The translations under genes and the position numbers were made by a program. Shown one piece after another: positions 61,027 through 64,000 of a stretch of DNA of 64,000 nt. The stretch spans positions 433,099-497,098 of the forward strand of contig NZ_CP061305.1 in assembly GCF_018687755.1 (NCBI RefSeq), given 5' to 3'. Under the pieces are notes generated by a model that ran no database searches, had not been told where the DNA came from, and saw only the letters and a list, made by a program, of their open reading frames with translations. The stretch's first letter is position 1. Each line of letters opens with the position of its first letter. The DNA comes from Polynucleobacter sp. JS-Mosq-20-D10 (GTDB taxonomy: Bacteria; Pseudomonadota; Gammaproteobacteria; Burkholderiales; Burkholderiaceae).

Positions 61027-61731
61027 ATGGCTAGCGTTGAGGAGTTAAAAAAGAATATCAAGGTGGTGATGTTTGACCAATACGGCACTGTGGTGGACAT
61101 GCAGGGCGGCTTAGTGGAGATTGCAACCCCATTTTTAGCAGCTAAAGGTTGGAAGGGGAACCCAAATTCTTTTGTGACTTGGTGGAGGAGAACGCATTTT
61201 GAGGATTCAATGATTGATGCGCTTTTACACCGCGAACATACTCCCTACCGAGAAATTGGTCATCGAGCGGTTACTAAAACTCTCGAGCGTGCTGAAATTC
61301 CTTTTACGCAAGACGAAGTCAAGTACCTTGTAGCTTGTATTGAAAAATTGAGATGCTTTCCTGATGTTCCTGAGGCACTTCAGAGATTACAGACAAAATA
61401 TCAGATTGTTGTTTTATCCAATGGTGATAAGGACATGCTGGAGACTGCCAAGCAATATCATCAGGTACCGTTTGATAACGTAATTTCCGTAGCAGAAGCG
61501 AATTCTTTCAAGCCCCACGTTAATACCTATAAAAAAGCAGCGGAAATTATGGGTGTGCAAACTGATGAGATCTTGTTTGTGGCCAACCATGCATTTGATT
61601 GTATTGGCGCTAAATCTGCTGGAATGCATACAGCTTTTATTGATCGTCGGAAACGTCCATTTGGTGGCACTCCTCATCAGCCTGATATTTGGGTTGATGA
61701 TATGAAGTCACTGGCTGACGCAATGGTGTGA
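61027..61731 (+). CDS. HAD-superfamily type II haloacid-dehalogenase-like protein
   Basis: The 234-residue protein has the HAD nucleophile motif FDQYGT (D17), SNGD near residue 136, a Lys in FKPHVNTYKKA and the last motif FVANHAFDCIGAKSAGM. These match L-2-haloacid dehalogenases (type II) by eye. It starts with AAGGAG and is first in an operon with a CoA transferase. A true halogenated substrate is not shown; other 2-substituted acids are possible. Confidence 0.82.
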   Translation: MASVEELKKNIKVVMFDQYGTVVDMQGGLVEIATPFLAAKGWKGNPNSFVTWWRRTHFEDSMIDALLHREHTPYREIGHRAVTKTLERAEIPFTQDEVKYLVACIEKLRCFPDVPEALQRLQTKYQIVVLSNGDKDMLETAKQYHQVPFDNVISVAEANSFKPHVNTYKKAAEIMGVQTDEILFVANHAFDCIGAKSAGMHTAFIDRRKRPFGGTPHQPDIWVDDMKSLADAMV

Positions 61732-61732
61732 G

Positions 61733-62935
61733 ATGAAACCGCTGAGTGGCATTAAAGTACTGGACCTGACACGGATCGTGTCTGGTCCTTTTGCAACTAT
61801 GCTTTTAGGCGATCTAGGGGCGGAGATTATTAAGATTGAAGAACCTGCATCTGGAGACGAGAGCAGAACATATGGGCCCCCATTTATTCATGGTGAGAGC
61901 GCTTATTTCCTTTCTGTAAATCGCAATAAAAAAAGTTGTGCGGTCAACTTGAAAACGCCCGAAGGAATTGCGTTGATTCGCGATTTAGCGCTTAAAAGCG
62001 ATGTGTTAATAGAAAATTTTAGACCAGGAACCTTGAAAAAATTTGGCCTCAGTTATGAGGAGCTTACGAAACAAAATCCAGGATTAATCTATTGTGCAAT
62101 CACTGGGTTTGGTCAAACAGGCCCCGATTCACATAGACCTGGTTACGACTTAATTATTCAAGGTGAGTCTGGTGTGATGGATATTACTGGCGATCCAGAT
62201 GGTCCGCCTACTAAGGTTGGAACTTCAATAGCCGATTTAATAACGGGGCAATATGCCAGTCAAGGTGTCTTGGCTGCTCTAGTTGAGAGATCTAGAACTG
62301 GAGTAGGAAGACGTGTTGAGGTCGCAATGTACGATTGTTTAGCATCCTTGTTAACGTTTAATGCAGGCAGTTATTTTTCCACTGGTAATCTCCCCAAAAG
62401 AAAGGGAAATTCTCATCCCTCGATTGTGCCTTATGAAACCTTTGAGACATTGGATGGCTGGATCAACATTGGTGTTGCAAATGACAAGTTCTGGAATTCA
62501 TTTTGCAAAGTGATTGATCGATTGGATTTGCAACACGATCCAAAATTTGCAATCGCATCAGATCGGGTCAAGAATCGCTTAGAGCTTTTACCCATCATAA
62601 GAGAGATCATTAAGAAAAATAAAAAATCGTATTGGATTGAGCTTTTAGAGAAGGCCGGTATTCCAAGTGGAATGATTAAAAATGTTGGAGAGGTATGTGA
62701 TTCAGAGCAGCTTGTCAGTAGAGGCATGGTTTTAAATATGCCACACCCAACAGCGGGCATAGTTAAAAACATCGATTCTCCGCTTAGGTTTGACGATCGA
62801 AATGACGAAGTCCATATTGCGCCTCCAATATTGGGTCAACATACGCGTGAAATTTTGAGAGATATTTTAAAAATCAGTCCAGCTGAAATTATGTCGTTAG
62901 AGAAAAAGGGTGCAATTAAGTGCACTGATATATGA
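61733..62935 (+). CDS. Class III CoA transferase (CaiB/BaiF family)
   Basis: The 400-residue protein has the family N-terminus KPLSGIKVLDLTRIVSGPFATMLLGDLGAEIIKIE, VLIENFRPGTLKKFGL, and GESGVMDITGDPDGPPTKVGTSIADLITG with the expected catalytic Asp at 168. It moves CoA between organic acids. It starts 1 bp after the HAD gene stop and overlaps the thioesterase by 4 bp, so the three products likely serve one catabolic pathway. Confidence 0.93.
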   Translation: MKPLSGIKVLDLTRIVSGPFATMLLGDLGAEIIKIEEPASGDESRTYGPPFIHGESAYFLSVNRNKKSCAVNLKTPEGIALIRDLALKSDVLIENFRPGTLKKFGLSYEELTKQNPGLIYCAITGFGQTGPDSHRPGYDLIIQGESGVMDITGDPDGPPTKVGTSIADLITGQYASQGVLAALVERSRTGVGRRVEVAMYDCLASLLTFNAGSYFSTGNLPKRKGNSHPSIVPYETFETLDGWINIGVANDKFWNSFCKVIDRLDLQHDPKFAIASDRVKNRLELLPIIREIIKKNKKSYWIELLEKAGIPSGMIKNVGEVCDSEQLVSRGMVLNMPHPTAGIVKNIDSPLRFDDRNDEVHIAPPILGQHTREILRDILKISPAEIMSLEKKGAIKCTDI

Positions 62936-63369
62936 GCGAAAAGAAAATAAATTTAGATGCGGCAAGACAGGCATTTGAGTCTGCGGCAAGTGAACACAGT
63001 CAAGAGTTTGAGCTGTTCTTTCTTTCCAAGTTTTATGGACTTCATTATTTCTATACTGATAAAACCTGTGAAATTACTTTTGAGCCCAAAGAATTTTCTT
63101 TTAATCCTCAAGGTTCGCTTCATGGTGGAGTGATTACTACGATTATGGATATCTCTATGGGGCATCTTCTTAAGAAAACTCAAGGTGCTGGAGTGACTTT
63201 AGAAATTAAAGTTCAATTTATGAAAGCCCTGAAAAGTGGTCAATGTAAGTGTATTGGTAGATTTCTGAGACGCGGAAAAAGTGTTGCGTTTATGGCATCA
63301 GAATTATTTGATGCAGATGGTGAATTGTGTGCTGTGGCAACTTCAACGTGGAAAATTATTGAAAAATAA
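62932..63369 (+). CDS. PaaI-type hotdog thioesterase
   Basis: The 145-residue protein has the hotdog signature GSLHGGVITTIMDISMGHLL and a central strand VTLEIKVQFMKALKSGQCKCIGRFLRRGKSVAFMASELFD, ending TSTWKII. PaaI-family enzymes cleave acyl- or aryl-CoA thioesters. The start overlaps the CoA transferase stop (ATGA). Confidence 0.9.
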   Translation: MSEKKINLDAARQAFESAASEHSQEFELFFLSKFYGLHYFYTDKTCEITFEPKEFSFNPQGSLHGGVITTIMDISMGHLLKKTQGAGVTLEIKVQFMKALKSGQCKCIGRFLRRGKSVAFMASELFDADGELCAVATSTWKIIEK

Positions 63370-63379
63370 AGGAGACAAA

Positions 63380-64000
63380 ATGAAAGTTTTTTCAAAATGG
63401 ATTGGAATTGCCGGTATTCTCCTGGCATCTACATCGTATGGTGCATGGCCTGATAGATCGGTAAAGATTGTTGTCCCTTACGGACCTGGTGGTGGGGCAG
63501 ATACTTTCGCGCGTCCTTTGGCAGCAAGGTTAAGCGAGCAGTTGGGTGCTCCATTTGTGATTGATAATAAGGCTGGAGCTGGTGGCACGATTGGTGTTCA
63601 GTTTGTCGCCAAATCTGCTCCTGATGGCTATACCTTTGTAGTGGGCGCTATTCATCAAGCAATGTCGGAAAGTTTGTATCCCAATAGAGGGTATGACTTT
63701 GAAAAAGATTTCGTTCCGGTTGGCTTAACTGCAGTTGTTCCTAATGTCTTGGTAATTAACCCTAAATTACCCTTTAAGACAGCTGGTGAATTAATCTCTT
63801 ACGCAAAGGAAAATCCAGAGAAGCTAACTTATTGCTCATCTGGTAATGGTACTTCCCAACATGTTATCGCTGAGCTATTTAAGAGCCTTGTTAAGGTAAA
63901 GATGCTGCATATTCCTCACAAGGGTACAGCAGCTGCTATGACCACATTCTTGTCTGGTAACTGCGATCTGATGTTTGATGGTATGGGTACTTCAGCCTCT
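63380..64000 (+). CDS. Bug/TctC-family periplasmic binding protein (3' partial)
   Basis: The frame from the ATG at 63380 (GGAG upstream) runs open to the window edge, giving 207 codons. It has a signal peptide ending near SYG-AWP, then RSVKIVVPYGPGGGADTFARPLA, VIDNKAGAGGTIGVQFVAKSAPDGYT, and YCSSGNGTSQHV. These mark the tripartite tricarboxylate (Bug) binding proteins common in Burkholderiales. It is next in line in the catabolic operon and may bind the operon substrate. The C-terminus lies beyond the window. Confidence 0.9.
   Translation, partial: MKVFSKWIGIAGILLASTSYGAWPDRSVKIVVPYGPGGGADTFARPLAARLSEQLGAPFVIDNKAGAGGTIGVQFVAKSAPDGYTFVVGAIHQAMSESLYPNRGYDFEKDFVPVGLTAVVPNVLVINPKLPFKTAGELISYAKENPEKLTYCSSGNGTSQHVIAELFKSLVKVKMLHIPHKGTAAAMTTFLSGNCDLMFDGMGTSAS

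Overview
The window looks like chromosomal DNA of a motile, low-to-mid-GC betaproteobacterium of the order Burkholderiales. The best guess is Polynucleobacter or a close freshwater relative. This rests on gene content (a lateral flagellar operon order typical of the group, a Bug/TctC binding protein, CaiB-type CoA transferase, selenoneine genes) and on the overall base composition; no rRNA or tRNA is present to test it. Region 1 (1-24.6 kb) is flagellar. It runs fliK(partial)-L-M-N-O-P-Q-R, then a secreted unknown protein, an alpha-type carbonic anhydrase and a TPR-glycosyltransferase. A textbook sigma-54 promoter follows, then flgBCDEFGHIJKL-motAB, three small envelope proteins and flhB. Together these encode the hook/basal body, export gate, switch (FliM, FliN) and stator. 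Oddities are a FliM with no N-terminal CheY-binding motif, an FlhB with NPEH instead of NPTH, an FlgJ without its muramidase domain, and exact 129-bp repeats in fliK. Region 2 (24.6-36.8 kb) holds a lipoprotein, a small winged-helix-like regulator and three large repeat proteins (738, 711 and 1324 aa) without signal peptides and with similar first residues. Each is preceded by a sigma-28-like TAAA/TAAT-N16-GCCG motif, which suggests co-expression with late flagellar genes. Two tiny reverse-strand genes sit among them, and a spermidine-synthase-like protein follows. Region 3 (37-45.9 kb) appears to be an envelope/cytoskeleton module. It has a stand-alone FliG C-terminal-domain protein, an M23 peptidase, an adhesin-E-like protein, three tandem bactofilins and a ParA-type ATPase, followed by several unrecognised proteins. 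Region 4 (46-48.2 kb) is ahpC-ahpF, with a striking pair of mutually exclusive hairpins between the two genes. Region 5 (48.4-58.3 kb) is a selenoneine biosynthesis locus. It contains a GST, senB, egtD, a PhnCDE-like ABC importer (probably for a selenium oxyanion), selD/senC, senA, and an EgtU/OpuBC-like binding-protein/permease fusion. EgtD would make hercynine, SelD selenophosphate, SenB a selenosugar, and SenA would join them. Region 6 (58.5-64 kb) has a PAS protein, an alpha/beta hydrolase, a LysR regulator and a divergent catabolic operon. That operon encodes a type II haloacid-dehalogenase-like HAD protein, a class III CoA transferase, a PaaI thioesterase and a Bug-type solute-binding protein cut by the window end.
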